DNA of 64,000 bases from Cryptomeria japonica (taxonomy: Eukaryota; Streptophyta; Pinopsida; Cupressales; Cupressaceae): positions 286,007,957 through 286,071,956 of the forward strand of contig NC_081410.1 in the NCBI RefSeq assembly GCF_030272615.1. The letters run 5' to 3'. The position numbers and the translations under genes are program-made. How positions within the stretch are numbered: the stretch's first letter is position 1; each line of letters opens with the position of its first letter. Positions 62,984 to 64,000 of this stretch are shown piece after piece. The notes beneath the pieces were generated by a model, which searched no databases, had not been told where the DNA came from, and saw nothing but the letters and a program-made list of their open reading frames with translations.

Positions 62984-63264
62984 CTTACGCACAATCAAAT
63001 GATACTACTACAGATAGTAAGTGTACAAAGAGGGGTCTGCACATGCAGAAAGGCCAACAACCTAGATCTCACTGCTCAACCACAAATGGGAGTCACACTG
63101 ACTACAGTTGGATGGTTAAATCCAATGAGAATGTACTACACAAAATAGAATCTTCATATGTTGGATTCAGTACCAGTGTAATGCTGATACGCTTTTGTAA
63201 AAACCTAACTTCACCTTAAATGATGTCTTCGTGTATATCTCTGCTTGATCTCGCATATACCCTT

Positions 63265-63276
63265 CCTTAAATATTT
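63265..63276 (-). promoter_or_regulatory. Possible TATA-like element in the LTR
   Basis: In element sense AAATATTTAAGG lies about 520 bp into the LTR, a plausible U3 position. An alternative GTATATG is 5-12 bases downstream. The LTR middle is AT-rich, so such matches are expected by chance, and this is a weak call. Confidence 0.2.
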
Positions 63277-63751
63277 TTCTTTCGTATTTCACACTTGATC
63301 TTACAAATAAGATCTTACATTTATACCATACCCTAAGATCAATTTTAGTAGGTTGGCTCTACAAGATATTACAATAAAACATTTTACAAATAATACAATA
63401 TCTGATGCAATAACCGATTAAGCATGTCGGCTTAATACATTTACAACAATAATAAATCATCTCCATAGCATGCCATGCTGATCTGTAAAAGATAAACCTA
63501 CCGGTGTAACCCTAGATAACCTGGACCTATTTGCCGGTAAAAGCAAATATGCAAATAAGAATATACCAATGATTATTGCTTCAAGAAAAAGTGTCCACAT
63601 GATGTCTTCGACATTACCAAGTGTCTTCCATGTCATTGCACGTACCGGTGAACATTATATCCTGTCGGTTAACCATATACCAGTGATTGTTTGAATAGTT
63701 CACTGAATGCCGGTGAATGTTGCTGGATCTCCAAAGTAGGTGTGTTAGCAG

Positions 63752-63820
63752 GTGTTGACATCAATGACAAAACCATACCAAAATACCAACAATCTCCCCC
63801 TTTGGCATTGATGGCAACAC
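63752..63820. repeat. Imperfect inverted repeat across the LTR/polypurine junction
   Basis: The arm at 63752-63768 (GTGTTGACATCAATGAC) matches the reverse complement of 63804-63820 (GTGTTGCCATCAATGCC) at 15 of 17 positions. The 35-bp spacer contains the LTR terminus (63791) and the polypurine tract. Confidence 0.8.
63792..63803 (-). other. Polypurine tract for plus-strand DNA priming
   Basis: In element sense this reads AAAGGGGGAGAT and abuts the TGTTGG start of the LTR. In LTR retrotransposons this purine run resists RNase H and primes plus-strand DNA synthesis; its place directly upstream of the LTR fixes the element's orientation. Confidence 0.85.
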
Positions 63821-64000
63821 AAGATGGAAAAACCATCAAAGTGCCAAAATAGAAATGCCAAGTACAAAAACCAATTCTCCCCCTGGGAGTAATATGTGTT
63901 TATACAAAGATTTATTTACAATACCAATCTCTCCTAAAAAAGATAATGCATTTTTCCATATACTTTTCCTTAATGTTTTTCCATATATCTCTCCCCCTTT
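63804..64000 (-). mobile_element. Retrotransposon internal region upstream of the polypurine tract (partial)
   Basis: About 200 bp of AT-rich DNA with no convincing reading frame, in the position of the 3' untranslated region between pol (or an env-like frame) and the LTR. It holds two more purine-rich tracts in element sense (63876-63884 and 63989-64000) and a 12-bp direct repeat TTTTTCCATATA (63951-63962 and 63976-63987). It runs off the window edge. Confidence 0.7.

Larger units (their letters stand above)
62733..63791 (-). repeat. 3' long terminal repeat (1059 bp)
   Basis: On the minus strand the LTR starts TGTTGGTATTTTGG at 63791 and ends ...GAGACCTACA at 62733, giving TGT...ACA short inverted termini. 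It includes a run of nine G on the plus strand (62757-62765; C9 in element sense) shortly before its end, a TTCCACGTA-like motif, seven exact CCGGT pentamers, and an AT-rich middle. Only one LTR is visible, so LTR-to-LTR divergence cannot be used for dating. Confidence 0.82.
62733..64000 (-). mobile_element. 3' end of an LTR retrotransposon, probably Ty1/copia
   Basis: The sequence leaves the satellite abruptly. Read on the minus strand it ends in a purine tract followed immediately by TGTTGG and, 1059 bp later, by CCTACA at the satellite junction, which is the standard order of polypurine tract plus 3' LTR. The combination GCCAAAGGGGGAGATTGTTGG (split here at the tract) is familiar from plant SIRE/Maximus-type copia elements. 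The 5' LTR, primer-binding site, gag-pol and any env-like frame would lie to the right of the window, so intactness and age cannot be judged. Confidence 0.85.

Noticed and set aside
62932-63219. Plus-strand frame of 95 codons in the retrotransposon
   Set aside because: It lies wholly inside the LTR and antisense to the element. No known domain is seen, and part of it is just the conserved LTR motif read backwards.
62733-63791. Solo LTR
   Set aside because: A polypurine tract and internal-type sequence follow directly at 63792, so at least part of the element's interior is present.

Overview
The window is eukaryotic nuclear repeat DNA, most likely from a land plant with a large, repeat-rich genome. 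About 98% of it (1-62732) is one uninterrupted tandem satellite array. The rest (62733-64000) is the 3' end of an LTR retrotransposon lying on the minus strand. The polypurine tract, LTR termini and tandem ACCGGT-rich LTR look like plant Ty1/copia (SIRE/Maximus-like) elements. A gymnosperm is possible, but this is a guess; nothing here fixes the species. I see no protein-coding gene, rRNA, tRNA, CRISPR or bacterial-type operon. The many short open frames are by-products of the repeat. || The satellite monomer is 148 bp, about one nucleosome. Phased by hand at the recurrent TTCTAAG step, it resolves into seven diverged types, here called A to G, in the fixed order A-B-C-D-E-F-G. This gives a higher-order repeat (HOR) of 7 x 148 = 1036 bp. 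The unit at 31972-33007 has all seven monomers at exactly 148 bp and serves as the type unit. About 60 HOR units occur, many of them rearranged: whole-monomer losses, in-register hybrid monomers (B/C, D/E, F/G, C/G and others), half-monomer deletions, and small tandem duplications of 20, 42, 47 and 90 bp. A further type, H, occurs only at about 3.7-5.3, 10.3-10.6 and 29.7-30.0 kb. From about 55.9 kb a different HOR appears, a 9-mer A-B-C-D-(E/C)-D'-E-F-G of about 1330 bp. || Shared indels show that blocks of the array were copied over long distances: 2.9-4.8 kb to 9.6-11.5 kb and again to 44.3-45.5 kb; 14.5-15.7 kb to 37.1-38.3 kb; 12.4-14.1 kb to 47.9-49.3 kb; and 16.3-19.1 kb to 51.4-54.5 kb. 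One complete HOR unit was duplicated in place at 27.8-29.4 kb. Differences between monomers fall mostly at sites read as CG, TG or CA, which is what decay of methylated CpG predicts, so the array has probably been methylated heterochromatin for a long time. || At 62733 the array is cut inside an F monomer by the retrotransposon: a 1059-bp 3' LTR (62733-63791, minus strand), the polypurine tract (63792-63803), and about 200 bp of non-coding DNA upstream of it. The 5' LTR, coding region and far side of the insertion lie beyond the window. All monomer boundaries were assigned by eye and may be off by a few bases.
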